The notes beneath the pieces were generated by a model, which searched no databases, was not told the origin of the DNA, and saw only the letters and a program-made list of their open reading frames with translations. 64,000 bases of DNA from positions 124,001 through 188,000 of the forward strand of contig NZ_CP083376.1 in NCBI RefSeq assembly GCF_020042665.1. The letters run 5' to 3'. Both the position numbers and the translations under genes were made by a program. Of the stretch, positions 27,641-36,605 are shown piece by piece. The stretch is from Pseudoxanthomonas sp. X-1 (lineage in GTDB: Bacteria > Pseudomonadota > Gammaproteobacteria > Xanthomonadales > Xanthomonadaceae). How positions within the stretch are numbered: position 1 is the stretch's first letter; each line of letters begins with the position of its first letter.

Positions 27641-28840
27641 ATGGCCCGTTCCGACCTGCACGACCGCATCGCCGCCCTGCGCAAGCTGCGCGTGGCCCAG
27701 GACCGCGTGCGGGTGCGCCGCACCGTCGGCCGCCGCGACGGCGTGCGGGTCGAAGTCGACGGCCGCTGGCTGGTCGAGTGCTGCGGCAACGACTATCTGG
27801 GCCTGTCCCAGCAGTTCCAGGTGACCAACGCGCTGGCCGAAGCCGCCGCCCGCGAAGGCGCCGGGGCCGGCGCCCCGCCATTGGCCAGCGGCCATCACGC
27901 CGCGCACGAGGCGCTGGAACGCGACATCGCCGACTGGCTGGAGGCGCCGGCGGCGCTGCTGTTCGGCAACGGCTTCCTGGCCAACCTGGCCGTGCAGCAG
28001 GCGCTGCTGGGCGAGGAGGGCGATGTCTGCGTGCAGGACCGGCTCAACCACGCCAGCCTGATGGATGCCTCGCGCATGGCCGGCTGCCGGCTGCGGCGCT
28101 ATCCGCATGGCGATGCGGAAGGCGCGATCCGTCAGCTGCGCAACGTGCCCGATGGCGCGGCGCTGCTGGCGACCGATGGCGTGTTCGGCATGGACGGCGA
28201 CGTGGCCCCGCTGCGGGCACTGGCCCTGGTGGCGCGGGTGCAGAAGGCGCTGTTCTACGTCGCCGACGCGCACGGCGTGGGTGTGCGCGGCCCGGGCGGC
28301 CGCGGCAGCGTGGCCGAGGCGCGCCTGAGCGTGGATGACGTCCCGCTGCAGCTGGTCAGCCTGGGCAAGGCACTGGGCGGTTACGGCGCGCTGGTGGTGG
28401 GCGAGGCCGCGCTGATCCAGCACCTGGCCGAGACCGCCCGGGCCTACAGCCACACCACCGCGCTGCCGTCGGCGCTGGCCCGCGCCAGCAGCGAGGCGAT
28501 CCGCCACGCGCGCCGCGACGACTGGCGGCGCGAGCGGCTGGCCGGCCTGGTCGAGCGCTTCCGCACCCGTGCCGCGACGGCCGGACTGGATCTGCTGCCT
28601 TCGGATTCGCCGATCCAGCCGGTGCTGTGCGGCGCCGATGCGCAGGCGGTGGCCTGGTCGGCGGCGCTGGAGGCGGCCGGCTACTGGGTCAAGCCGATCC
28701 GTCCGCCGACCGTGCCCGAAGGCACCGCGCGCCTGCGCGTCACGCTCACCGCGCTGCATACGCCCGAGGACGTCGATGGCCTGGTCGAAGCGCTGGCGCG
28801 CACGCGCGAGCCGCAGCTGCAGGCCGCTGGCGTGGCGTGA
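27641..28840 (+). CDS. bioF: 8-amino-7-oxononanoate synthase
   Basis: 399 residues from [15 protein letters not shown]. Alpha-oxoamine synthase features: [14 protein letters not shown]-like [22 protein letters not shown] and the PLP lysine in [17 protein letters not shown]. Condenses pimeloyl-ACP with alanine in biotin synthesis. First gene of bioF-bioH-bioC. The start was chosen by homology to BioF N-termini; upstream in-frame sequence is low-complexity. Confidence 0.93.
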   Translation: MARSDLHDRIAALRKLRVAQDRVRVRRTVGRRDGVRVEVDGRWLVECCGNDYLGLSQQFQVTNALAEAAAREGAGAGAPPLASGHHAAHEALERDIADWLEAPAALLFGNGFLANLAVQQALLGEEGDVCVQDRLNHASLMDASRMAGCRLRRYPHGDAEGAIRQLRNVPDGAALLATDGVFGMDGDVAPLRALALVARVQKALFYVADAHGVGVRGPGGRGSVAEARLSVDDVPLQLVSLGKALGGYGALVVGEAALIQHLAETARAYSHTTALPSALARASSEAIRHARRDDWRRERLAGLVERFRTRAATAGLDLLPSDSPIQPVLCGADAQAVAWSAALEAAGYWVKPIRPPTVPEGTARLRVTLTALHTPEDVDGLVEALARTREPQLQAAGVA

Positions 28841-28931
28841 GCAGGGCACTTGCCTGCCTGCGGCGCGGGACGCGCTGCCTGACGGACGCCGAGCGTGCGC
28901 AAGACCGCCGCAAGCCGGCGCGCCTATCGCC

Positions 28932-29708
28932 ATGAGTCTGCACATCGAAACCCACGGCCGCGGCGCGCCCCTGGTGCTGGTGCACGGCTGGGCGCTGCAC
29001 GGCGGCGTGTTCGCGCCGCTGGTCGAACGCCTGGCCGACCGTTTCGAACTGCACGTGGTCGATCTGCCCGGTCACGGCCGGAGCCGCGACAGCACGGTGC
29101 CGCTGACCCTGGCGGCCACGGTCGCGGCGATCTGTGCGGCGACGCCGCCGGCGGCCTGGCTGGGCTGGTCGCTGGGCGGGCTGTTCGCGCTCAAGGCCGC
29201 CGCCAGTTCTGGCCAGGTGCGCGCGCTGGCGATGGTCTCCTCGGTGCCGCGCTTCACCGCCGCGCCCGACTGGCCGCATGCGGTGCCGCCGGCGGTGTTC
29301 GCCCAGTTCGGCCGCGACCTGGCGCAGGACTATCGCGGCACGCTGGAGCGCTTCATCGCGCTGGACACGCTGGGCAGCGCACAGGGCCACGCCACGCTGC
29401 GGGCCCTGCGCGCCATGCTCTTTGCCCGTGGCGAGCCGGCCCCGGCCGCGCTGCAGGCCGGCCTGGCGCTGCTCGAGCGCAGCGACCTGCGCCACCTGCT
29501 GCCGGGCCTGGGCATGCCGTCGCTATGGATCGTCGGTGCCCGCGACCGGCTGGTGCAGCCGCGCGGCATGGCCGCGGCCGCCGGGTTGGCACCGCAGGCC
29601 GGCTTCGTGGAGATCGCCGGCGGCGGCCATGCGCCGTTCCTGGCGCATCTGGACGCGGTAGAGACCGCGCTGGTGCCGTTCCTGGACGGCGCCGTGCGCG
29701 CGCGCTGA
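28932..29708 (+). CDS. bioH: Pimeloyl-ACP methyl ester esterase
   Basis: 258 residues. Alpha/beta hydrolase with oxyanion segment LVLVHGWALHGGVF, nucleophile Ser80 in GWSLGG, Asp in GARDRLVQP and His in GGGHAPFLAH. Removes the methyl group that BioC puts on the pimeloyl precursor, ending the BioC/BioH chain-building branch of biotin synthesis. Lies 91 bp after bioF, same strand. Confidence 0.92.
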   Translation: MSLHIETHGRGAPLVLVHGWALHGGVFAPLVERLADRFELHVVDLPGHGRSRDSTVPLTLAATVAAICAATPPAAWLGWSLGGLFALKAAASSGQVRALAMVSSVPRFTAAPDWPHAVPPAVFAQFGRDLAQDYRGTLERFIALDTLGSAQGHATLRALRAMLFARGEPAPAALQAGLALLERSDLRHLLPGLGMPSLWIVGARDRLVQPRGMAAAAGLAPQAGFVEIAGGGHAPFLAHLDAVETALVPFLDGAVRAR

Positions 29709-29767
29709 ACTGGAGCGTGCCACCGCCGCGCCTGACGCGGACCGTCACGCTGGCGGACAATAGGCCC

Positions 29768-30646
29768 ATGCCCCTGTTCGATGTCCGCCATCAGCGCCGC
29801 GCCCTGGCGCGCGCCGCCGGCACCTATGCCGATGCCGCCGTGCTCCACCGCGAGGTCGAGCAACGCCTGTTCGAATCGCTGGACTACCTGGACCAGCGCG
29901 TGCCGCAGGTCGTGCTGGACCTGGGCAGCGGCCCGGGCAGCGCGGCGGCCCGACTGCGCAAGCGCTGGCCCAAGGCGCAGGTGGTGGCGCTGGATTTCTC
30001 GCTGCCGATGCTGCGCGAGGCGAAGAAGCAGGCCGGCTGGTGGAAGCCGTTCGCGCGCGTGTGCGCCGACGCGCGCGCGCTGCCGCTGGCCGAGGGCAGC
30101 GTCGATGTGCTGTTCGCCAACCTGTGCCTGCAGTGGGTCGACGACCTGCCGGCCGCGTTCGCCGGTTTTCGCCGCGTGCTCAAGCCCGGCGGGCTGCTGC
30201 TGTGCTCCACCTTCGGTCCGCAGACGCTGATCGAACTGCGCGAGGCCTTCGCCGGCGATCCGGCGCCGCACGTGAGCCCGTTCCCGCAGATCGCCCAGTT
30301 CGGCGATGCGCTGATGATGGCCGGCTTCCGCGATCCGGTGCTGGACCGCGACCTGTTCACCCTGACCTATCCCGATCTGCCGGCGCTGATGCGCGAGCTG
30401 CGCGCGCTGGGCGCGACCAACGCGCTGGCGCAGCGTCGCGCGACGCTGACCGGCAAGGCACGGCTGGCGGCTGCCGCGCGCGCCTACGAGGCGATGCGCA
30501 CGCCGCAGGGTGTGCTGCCCAGCAGCTGGGAAGTCATCTACGCCCACGCCTGGGCGCCGCAGGCCGGCGCACCGATCCGCGAAAGCGGCCGCGACGTGGC
30601 GGCCGTGCCGGTCTCGCGCATCCCGATCCGCCGCCGCGGCGAATGA
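29768..30646 (+). CDS. bioC: Malonyl-ACP O-methyltransferase
   Basis: 292 residues. SAM-binding motif VLDLGSGPGSAAARL, followed by VVALDFSLPMLREAKK and FANLCLQWVDDLPAAF. Methylates malonyl-ACP so that fatty acid synthesis can build pimeloyl-ACP. Third gene of the operon; ATG at 29768 lies 59 bp after bioH. Confidence 0.92.
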   Translation: MPLFDVRHQRRALARAAGTYADAAVLHREVEQRLFESLDYLDQRVPQVVLDLGSGPGSAAARLRKRWPKAQVVALDFSLPMLREAKKQAGWWKPFARVCADARALPLAEGSVDVLFANLCLQWVDDLPAAFAGFRRVLKPGGLLLCSTFGPQTLIELREAFAGDPAPHVSPFPQIAQFGDALMMAGFRDPVLDRDLFTLTYPDLPALMRELRALGATNALAQRRATLTGKARLAAAARAYEAMRTPQGVLPSSWEVIYAHAWAPQAGAPIRESGRDVAAVPVSRIPIRRRGE

Positions 30647-30665
30647 GCCGCGGCGACGCGCCCGC

Positions 30666-30986
30666 TCAGGGCTGGCCGATCACGACCTCGCTGATCTGCA
30701 TGACCGGCTCCAGATCGGTGTAGTTGGGGATATCGCCCAGGATCTCCTGCGCATGCGGCCCGAAGCCCGCGGTGAAGCGGTCCACCGACTCGCTGTAGAT
30801 GTGGCACATGGCCACGAAGGCCGGATCGCTGCCGGGCAGCCCGCCCGACAGGCCCTTGTCGACGGTGTAGAACAGGCAGTCATCGCCCATGCGCGCCTTG
30901 AGCAGCGGCATGTGGGTGTTGGCGTAGTAGGCGTGATCGAACCGTGCGCCGGCCACGTAGGGATACATCACGCTGACCTTGATCAT
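30666..30986 (-). CDS. EthD-domain protein
   Basis: 106 residues from MIKVSVMYPYVAGARFDHAYYA. The conserved HMPLL (THMPLLKARMG) and MCHIYSESVDRF segments mark the EthD dimeric alpha/beta-barrel family. Members are small accessory or degradative enzymes of unclear substrate. Convergent with bioC, 19 bp apart. Confidence 0.8.
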   Translation of the reverse strand: MIKVSVMYPYVAGARFDHAYYANTHMPLLKARMGDDCLFYTVDKGLSGGLPGSDPAFVAMCHIYSESVDRFTAGFGPHAQEILGDIPNYTDLEPVMQISEVVIGQP

Positions 30987-31091
30987 TGCAGGCTCCGTTG
31001 AGCGGGGACGCGGGGGGCTCAGCATCGCACGCCCGCATCGATCGCCATGGCACGCCGCAGCAACGGCAGGCGTGCGATTTTCGCTGCGGCC

Positions 31092-31520
31092 TCAGCCGCC
31101 GACCTGGGCGATCCAGTCCTGCAGGTTGTAGTAGTTGCTGACGCGCGCGATGCGCTCGTCCTCGATCTCGAAGAACGCCCCGCCCGGCAGCACGTAGGTC
31201 TGGCCGGAGGCCGCCGGCAGCCCCGCATCGCTGTGGTGGTAGGTGCCATGCACGACGTACTCGGCCGCCGCACGCCTGCCGTCGGGCGAGACCATCACCA
31301 CGATGTCGCGCAGCTGCTCGCTGTAGCTGGCGTCCATGCGCTGCAGGAAGGCGGCGAACGCCTCGCGCCCGACCTCGCGCGCGCCCTGGTTGAGGTCGTG
31401 GGCCACCTCGTCGGTGAGCAGGGCCAGCATCGCCGCGCGATCGTTGCGGTTGAAGGCCGCGTAGTAGGCCAGCACCAGTTCGGTGGCGCGGTCCTGGCGC
31501 CGGGTACCGTCGATCTTCAT
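31092..31520 (-). CDS. NTF2-like / SnoaL-type isomerase-fold protein
   Basis: 142 residues. LVLAYYAAFNRNDRAAMLAL at the N-terminus and FFEIEDERIARVSNYYNLQDW at the C-terminus are the NTF2-like hallmark. These cone-shaped folds bind small hydrophobic ligands or catalyse isomerisations; the substrate is unknown. Start MKIDGTRRQDR at 31520. Confidence 0.75.
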   Translation of the reverse strand: MKIDGTRRQDRATELVLAYYAAFNRNDRAAMLALLTDEVAHDLNQGAREVGREAFAAFLQRMDASYSEQLRDIVVMVSPDGRRAAAEYVVHGTYHHSDAGLPAASGQTYVLPGGAFFEIEDERIARVSNYYNLQDWIAQVGG

Positions 31521-31604
31521 GGAAACAGGGAGTCGTGGGGGAAGGGGACGGCGATGATAGCGTCCGTGTGTGGCCGGGATTCCGAGGCCGCACGCGCGGT
31601 CCGC

Positions 31605-32213
31605 TCAGACCGCTTCCAGCACCAGGTCGCGGTGGAAGAAGTACAGCTCCTGCAGGAAGAACTTCCAGCTCGCCCTGACGCTGCGGAAGCGGCTGGTCGG
31701 CGTGGCCGAGGCGAGCGCGCTGATGCCTTCCTGATGCGCCAGCCGCATCGCCCGGGCCATGTGCAGCGGGTCGGAGACGATGATCGCGGTGCGCAGCTGG
31801 TGGGCCTGCATCAGGCGCGCGGCCTGTTGCAGGTTCTGGCGCGTGGTGCGCGAGGTGGTCTCGATCAGGATCGCCTGCTCGGGCACGCCGGCCTTGAGCG
31901 CATAGCGCCGCCCGACCTGCGATTCGGAGAAGCGTGCCCCGGTGCCGCCGAAGCCGCCGGTGAAGATCAGGTGCCCGGCCAGCCCGCGCTGGTACAGGTC
32001 GATGCCATGGCGCAGGCGCTCCTCGAACACCGGCGAAGGCCGCGCGTCGTAGGCCGCCGCGCCCAGCACGATGATCGCGTCGGCCGGCGCGGCCTGGTCG
32101 CGCCAGCCCACGCCGATGACGTAGGCCGAGACCCCGGCCAGCCACAGCAGCAGCACGCAGACCAGGCGCCACGCCCAGCCCCACAGGCCCCAGCGGCGAC
32201 GCGTGCGACTCAC
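31605..32213 (-). CDS. YdcF/ElyC-type DUF218 membrane protein
   Basis: 202 residues from a GTG at 32213 that overlaps the stop of the threonine dehydratase gene. One N-terminal membrane helix (LVCVLLLWLAGVSAYVIGVG), then a DUF218 domain: DAIIVLGAAAYDARPSP, FTGGFGGTG, TSRTTRQNL and SDPLHMARAMRLA. Relatives affect envelope or peptidoglycan precursor handling. Translationally coupled to the gene upstream. Confidence 0.85.
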   Translation of the reverse strand: MSRTRRRWGLWGWAWRLVCVLLLWLAGVSAYVIGVGWRDQAAPADAIIVLGAAAYDARPSPVFEERLRHGIDLYQRGLAGHLIFTGGFGGTGARFSESQVGRRYALKAGVPEQAILIETTSRTTRQNLQQAARLMQAHQLRTAIIVSDPLHMARAMRLAHQEGISALASATPTSRFRSVRASWKFFLQELYFFHRDLVLEAV

Positions 32214-33166
32214 ACCCTGGACCAGGGCAGCGCGTCCAGGTCGACGTTGCCGCCGGACAGCACCAGGCCCACGCGCTTGCCGGCGAAGGCCTCGGGATGG
32301 GCCAGCACCAGGGCCAGGACGATGGCCGAGGAGGGCTCGACGATCTGCTTGGTCACCTGCCACAGCAGGCGCATGGCGGCGATGGTGTCGGCGTCGGACA
32401 CGGTGACCACGCGCGCCCGGTGCTGACGCAGCAGGTCGAAGTCGGGCGCGCCCAGCGTGCCGCGCAGGCCGTCGCAGACGGTGTCGGGGACGAAGTCCAG
32501 CTGCAGCGTCCCGGCCGCCAGCGAGCGCGCGGCGTCGGCGGCGCCTTCCGGCTCGGCCAGCCACAGCTGCGCCTCGGGATGGCGCGCATGCAGGGCCAGC
32601 GCCGAACCGGAGGCCAGCCCGCCGCCGCCCACCGGCGTGACCAGCGCGTCGAGCGGCCCGGCCTGTTCCAGCAGCTCCAGGGTCGCGGTGCCCTGGCCCG
32701 CGATCACGAACGGGTTGGTGTAGGGGTGGACCAGGTGCGCGCCGGTCTCGGCCTGGATCCGGGCGGCGCCCGCCTCGCGCGCGGCGATGGTCGGCGCGCA
32801 CAGGTGCAGCACCGCGCCGTTGCGGCGGATCGCGGCCAGCTTGGTCTCGACGGCGTTCTCGGGCACCACCACATGGCAGGGGATGCCGCGCGTGGCCGCG
32901 GCCAGCGCCAGGGCGCCGCCGTGGTTGCCGGAGGAATGGGTGACCACGCCGCGCGCGGCCTGCGCATCGTCCAGGGCCCAGACCGCGTTGCAGGCGCCGC
33001 GGAACTTGAAGGCGCCCGTGCGCTGCAGGTGCTCGGCCTTGAAGAACAGGCGCGCGCCGCTCATGGCGTCCAGGGTGGAGGAGGTCAGCGCCGGGGTGAG
33101 GCGCGCGTGCGGGGCGATGCGGGCGGCGGCGTCGAGGACGTCGTCGAAACGGGGCAGGTCGGACAT
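32210..33166 (-). CDS. Threonine/serine dehydratase or serine racemase-type PLP enzyme
   Basis: 318 residues from MSDLPRFDDVLDAAARI. PLP lysine in TGAFKFRGACNAV, the SSGNHGGALA loop, the glycine-rich VGGGGLASGSAL and C-terminal LSGGNVDLDAL. There is no ACT regulatory domain, so it is the catabolic/racemase type and not feedback-controlled IlvA. It converts Thr or Ser to a 2-oxoacid and ammonia, or racemises Ser. Confidence 0.87.
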   Translation of the reverse strand: MSDLPRFDDVLDAAARIAPHARLTPALTSSTLDAMSGARLFFKAEHLQRTGAFKFRGACNAVWALDDAQAARGVVTHSSGNHGGALALAAATRGIPCHVVVPENAVETKLAAIRRNGAVLHLCAPTIAAREAGAARIQAETGAHLVHPYTNPFVIAGQGTATLELLEQAGPLDALVTPVGGGGLASGSALALHARHPEAQLWLAEPEGAADAARSLAAGTLQLDFVPDTVCDGLRGTLGAPDFDLLRQHRARVVTVSDADTIAAMRLLWQVTKQIVEPSSAIVLALVLAHPEAFAGKRVGLVLSGGNVDLDALPWSRV

Positions 33167-33299
33167 GGCGGCAAGCGTACCCGATGCGCTTTTGCCGCTG
33201 CATCGCAGCAAGTCGCGGCCCTGAAAGAATTAATCACGGGTTCAATGGTTTAGGCCCAAGCTGGCGACCCTGAGAACGGTGCAGACCGGGGGGTCCACC

Positions 33300-33827
33300 A
33301 TGAAACGACTTCTGATCGCCGCCATCGCCCTGGCCGGGCTGGGCGGTTGCGCCACCTACGACTACGCCGGCGGCAGCGGCCCGGGCGGCTATTACCGGGG
33401 CAGCCCCAGCTACCGCTACACCTACCCCGACGGCTACTGGGGCGGCTACTACGGCGGCGCCCCGGGCTATTACGGCTACGGTGGCGGCTACGGCTACGGC
33501 TACGCGCCCTACTACTACAACCGCCCCTACTACGTGATCCGCCCGGTGCCACGTCCGCCGCGCGACCACGACCATGGCGGCCGGCCTGGCGGTGGCGACC
33601 ACCATCCGCCTCCGGGCGGCTGGCCGCGGCCGCCAGTGACCGGCGACAACGGCCGCCCGCAGCTGCCGGACCGCCTGCGCCCGCAGCGCCCTTCCTCCAT
33701 GCCACAGCGCCCCTCGTCCATGCCGCCGCGCGCCCAGGGCGTCGAACGGCCGTCGTCGCGGCCCATGCCCAGCAGCCGCCCGGCCCTGCCGCCCCGGCTG
33801 ACCCCGCGTCCGAGGAACGAGGAATAG
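33300..33827 (+). CDS. Tyr/Gly/Pro-rich lipoprotein
   Basis: 175 residues. Lipoprotein signal MKRLLIAAIALAGLGGCATY with Cys17 as lipidation site. The mature part is a Gly/Tyr-rich stretch (YYGGAPGYYGYGGGYGYGYA) followed by Pro/Arg-rich low-complexity sequence with repeated RPSSMP. No known domain; probably an outer-membrane-anchored, disordered protein. An upstream ATG seven codons earlier is possible but would spoil the signal. Confidence 0.72.
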   Translation: MKRLLIAAIALAGLGGCATYDYAGGSGPGGYYRGSPSYRYTYPDGYWGGYYGGAPGYYGYGGGYGYGYAPYYYNRPYYVIRPVPRPPRDHDHGGRPGGGDHHPPPGGWPRPPVTGDNGRPQLPDRLRPQRPSSMPQRPSSMPPRAQGVERPSSRPMPSSRPALPPRLTPRPRNEE

Positions 33828-33960
33828 GCAGTGCCACGGGCGTCTCACTTCCGCGATCGCCCGAACGGCAACCATGAAGGAGTGCTTGCGTCGGAGCCTG
33901 TCTCGCCCGCAAGCTAGCGCCACGTTGACCGGTTGCGTCGTTTTCTGACGTAACACGAGC

Positions 33961-34080
33961 TGACAACGGCTTCCATGCCGACGGCCGGTGGGGAAATCTG
34001 GATCCCCCCTGTTCCGGCCCTTGCCGGTCGTCGGCGCCTGTACAGCACAACGCCCGGCCATGCCGGGCGTTGTGCTTTTT
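33961..34080 (+). ncRNA. Candidate structured small RNA (plus strand)
   Basis: The gap from 33828 to 34644 holds no convincing protein gene. On the plus strand a TTGACC (-35-like, 33925-33930) precedes a region that can fold into a long stem: 33977-33988 pairs with 34024-34035 over 12 bp (one G-U), enclosing a GGGG/CCCC helix. A strong terminator follows directly (34044-34080). The -10 element is weak, so the 5' end is uncertain. It could instead be the 3' UTR of the lipoprotein mRNA. Confidence 0.45.
34044..34080 (+). terminator. Rho-independent terminator
   Basis: A 15-bp GC-rich stem (34044-34058 with 34062-34076) with a 3-nt loop is followed by TTTTT. It ends plus-strand transcription from the lipoprotein gene or from the candidate small RNA. 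Confidence 0.85.
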
Positions 34081-34299
34081 GTTCGAAGATTGCCCGTGAG
34101 GGCGGCGCGTTGCGCCGACGTTCCCCCCGATCGCGGCCGCAGAACGCTTCGTCGTCGACGTGCGCAGTCGGTGGGCGGACTTTGCCGACCAGCCGCGACC
34201 GGCCGGGCGCGGCGTTTGGCCCCGGTCCGTCGTCCTTGCCCGCTCTCCGCCGCGCCCGCGCCTGGGGCGAGCCCCTGCGATAGATGAAGGCTCCGGGCG

Positions 34300-34352
34300 T
34301 AAGGCGCGAGGCAGCGGTGCGGCGGCGGCGCCTAGCGAGGCAGGATGCCGAG
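34300..34352 (-). repeat. Second copy of the 60.9-kb inverted-repeat element (decayed)
   Basis: Read on the minus strand, this matches 60951-61010: 30 of the first 34 bases agree (both have GCCTCGC then AGGCGC), then both carry CCGCTGCCTCGCGC. The plus copy has 7 extra bases in between. The flank at 34353-34390 weakly resembles the left arm of the other copy. Confidence 0.55.
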
Positions 34353-34433
34353 GAGAAAGCGGCGCCCGCCCGCGGGACTGCCGCCAGTCCGGAGCCCAAG
34401 GAACGGTCGCCCCGGCGCGATTCTCGATTGGAC

Positions 34434-34472
34434 AAAAAAAGAGGGGCCGACAGTCCCCCGACTGCCGGCCCC
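34434..34472 (-). terminator. Rho-independent terminator on the minus strand
   Basis: A 13-bp stem (34443-34455 with 34460-34472), fully paired on the minus strand with one G-U, loop GGGG, then TC and seven T. There is no annotated minus-strand gene upstream, so it implies a short untranslated transcript. Confidence 0.85.
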
Positions 34473-34555
34473 GGCGTCCCCAACGTGCGCTAGCGGCTGG
34501 CCCCTGTTCCAATACCAGCCTTAGGCGCCCGAAGTCGCTTGCCACGATGGGTGCC
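34434..34555 (-). ncRNA. Candidate sigma-54-dependent small RNA divergent from mnmG
   Basis: A sigma-54 promoter at 34567-34581 predicts a start at 34555 (a G), and a strong terminator ends at 34434, giving about 122 nt. Inside are a GGCTGG/CCAGCC hairpin whose loop holds a GGA, a GTTGGGGACG stretch and a GGGG terminator loop. There is no start codon with a ribosome-binding site leading to a plausible protein. The exposed GGA motifs would suit CsrA/RsmA binding, which is speculative. Confidence 0.55.
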
Positions 34556-34566
34556 GATGGGATTAA

Positions 34567-34581
34567 GCAGAAGCCGTGCCA
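34567..34581 (-). promoter_or_regulatory. Sigma-54 (-24/-12) promoter
   Basis: Minus strand TGGCACGGCTTCTGC: the GG and GC dinucleotides are at the exact -24/-12 distance and the match to TGGCAC-N5-TTGC misses a single base. It points away from mnmG, whose start codon is 64 bp on the other side. Confidence 0.65.
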
Positions 34582-34644
34582 ACTTTTTCCCGCCGGCCCG
34601 CCCCCCGGGCCCGCGACCGCCCTTCGCATGAGAAAATCCGCCAC

Positions 34645-36540
34645 ATGAACGCGTCCTTCCATCGCTACGAGGTCATCGTGGTCGGCGGCGGCCATGCCGG
34701 CACCGAGGCCGCGCTGGCGGCCGCGCGCGCCGGCGCCCGCACCCTGCTGCTGACCCACAACATCGAGACGGTCGGGGCGATGAGCTGCAACCCGGCCATC
34801 GGCGGCATCGGCAAGGGCCACCTGGTCAAGGAGATCGATGCCCTGGGCGGGGCCATGGCCCGCGCCGCCGACCTGGCCGGCATCCAGTGGCGCACGCTCA
34901 ACGCTTCCAAGGGCCCGGCCGTGCGCGCCACCCGCTGCCAGGCCGATCGCGCGCTGTACCGCAGTGCGATCCGGCGCATGGTCGAGTCGCAGCCGGGGCT
35001 GACCGTGTTCCAGGCGGCGGTGGACGACCTGCTGATCGAAGGCGACGCCGTGCGCGGAGTGCTGACCCAGACCGGACTGCGCTTCGAGGCGCCGGCCGTG
35101 GTGCTGACCGCCGGCACCTTCCTGGCCGGCAAGATCCATATCGGGCCGACCCAGTACGCCGCCGGGCGCATGGGCGATGCGCCGGCCACGACGCTGGCCG
35201 CGCGCCTGCGCGAGCGGCCCTTCGCCATCGACCGGCTCAAGACCGGCACGCCGCCGCGCATCGACGGGCGCACGCTGGACTACGGCGTCATGGAGCGGCA
35301 GCCGGGCGACGATCCGCTGCCGGTGATGAGCTTCCTGGGCGATGTGCGCGAGCACCCGCGCCAGGTTAGCTGCTGGATCACCCACACCACCGAGCGCACC
35401 CACCAGATCATCCGCGATGCGCTGCACCGCTCGCCGCTGTACAGCGGCCAGATCGAGGGCATCGGCCCGCGCTACTGCCCCTCGATCGAGGACAAGGTGG
35501 TGCGCTTCGCCGAGAAGGCCAGCCATCAGATCTTCGTCGAGCCCGAAGGCCTGGATGTGGCCGAGATCTACCCCAACGGCATCTCCACCTCGTTGCCTTT
35601 CGACGTGCAGCTGGAGCTGGTGCGCAGCATCGTCGGTTTCGAGCAGGCGCACATCACCCGGCCGGGCTATGCGATCGAGTACGACTTCTTCGACCCGCGC
35701 GGGCTGAAGGCCTCGCTGGAGACCAAGCTGGTGGCCGGGCTGTTCTTCGCCGGCCAGATCAACGGCACCACCGGCTACGAGGAGGCCGCCGCGCAGGGCC
35801 TGCTGGCCGGGCTCAACGCCGCGCGCGCGGTGCAGGGCCGGGACGCATGGTCGCCGCGCCGCGACCAGGCCTATCTGGGCGTGCTGGTCGACGACCTGAT
35901 CACCCACGGTACCTCCGAGCCGTACCGCATGTTCACCAGCCGCGCCGAGTACCGCCTGCAGCTGCGCGAGGACAACGCCGATGCGCGCCTGACGCCGATC
36001 GGCCGTGAGCTGGGCCTGGTCGACGACGCGCGCTGGTCGCGCTTCGAGGCCAAGCGCGAGGCGGTCGAGCGCGAGACCCAGCGCCTGCGCGCGCTCTGGG
36101 CCACGCCGGCCAATGCGCTGGGCCGGCAGCTGGAGGCCGCGCTCGGCGTGGCGGTCAGCCGCGAGAGCAGCGCGCTGGACCTGATCAAGCGCCCCGAGCT
36201 GGACTACGCCCGGCTGATGCGGGTCGAAGGCATCGGCCCGGGCGTGGACGATGCGCAGGTGGCCGAGCAGGTCGAGATCGCGGTGAAGTACGCCGGCTAT
36301 CTGGATCGCCAGCGCGTGGAGATCGAGCGCCAGCAGCGCAACGAGGGCACGCCGATTCCGGACGGGTTCGACTACGCCGGCGTGCGCGGGCTCTCGGCCG
36401 AGGTGCAGGGCAAGCTCGAACGCGTGCGCCCGCAGACCGTGGGCCAGGCCCAGCGCATCCCCGGCATGACCCCGGCGGCGATCTCGCTGCTGCTGGTGCA
36501 CCTGGAGCGCGCGCGGCGCGGTGCCAGCCGCGTCGCCTGA
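34645..36540 (+). CDS. mnmG: tRNA uridine-5-carboxymethylaminomethyl(34) synthesis enzyme MnmG (GidA)
   Basis: 631 residues from [20 protein letters not shown], the FAD-binding loop. Family signatures: [33 protein letters not shown] and [19 protein letters not shown], with the C-terminal helical domain used for tRNA and MnmE binding ([16 protein letters not shown]). With MnmE it modifies the wobble U34 of several tRNAs. Full length for the family. The long upstream gap contains candidate small RNAs. Confidence 0.97.
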   Translation: MNASFHRYEVIVVGGGHAGTEAALAAARAGARTLLLTHNIETVGAMSCNPAIGGIGKGHLVKEIDALGGAMARAADLAGIQWRTLNASKGPAVRATRCQADRALYRSAIRRMVESQPGLTVFQAAVDDLLIEGDAVRGVLTQTGLRFEAPAVVLTAGTFLAGKIHIGPTQYAAGRMGDAPATTLAARLRERPFAIDRLKTGTPPRIDGRTLDYGVMERQPGDDPLPVMSFLGDVREHPRQVSCWITHTTERTHQIIRDALHRSPLYSGQIEGIGPRYCPSIEDKVVRFAEKASHQIFVEPEGLDVAEIYPNGISTSLPFDVQLELVRSIVGFEQAHITRPGYAIEYDFFDPRGLKASLETKLVAGLFFAGQINGTTGYEEAAAQGLLAGLNAARAVQGRDAWSPRRDQAYLGVLVDDLITHGTSEPYRMFTSRAEYRLQLREDNADARLTPIGRELGLVDDARWSRFEAKREAVERETQRLRALWATPANALGRQLEAALGVAVSRESSALDLIKRPELDYARLMRVEGIGPGVDDAQVAEQVEIAVKYAGYLDRQRVEIERQQRNEGTPIPDGFDYAGVRGLSAEVQGKLERVRPQTVGQAQRIPGMTPAAISLLLVHLERARRGASRVA

Positions 36541-36605
36541 GGCGCCAGGCCCTCACTTCAACGCGTGACCGATCCGACGCTCGGCGACGCCGGGCGTCGT
36601 GCGCT

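Noticed and set aside
33250..36501. A 1083-codon minus-strand frame opposite the lipoprotein and mnmG genes
   Set aside because: Shadow of mnmG; composition is unlike a real protein and it runs through two terminators.
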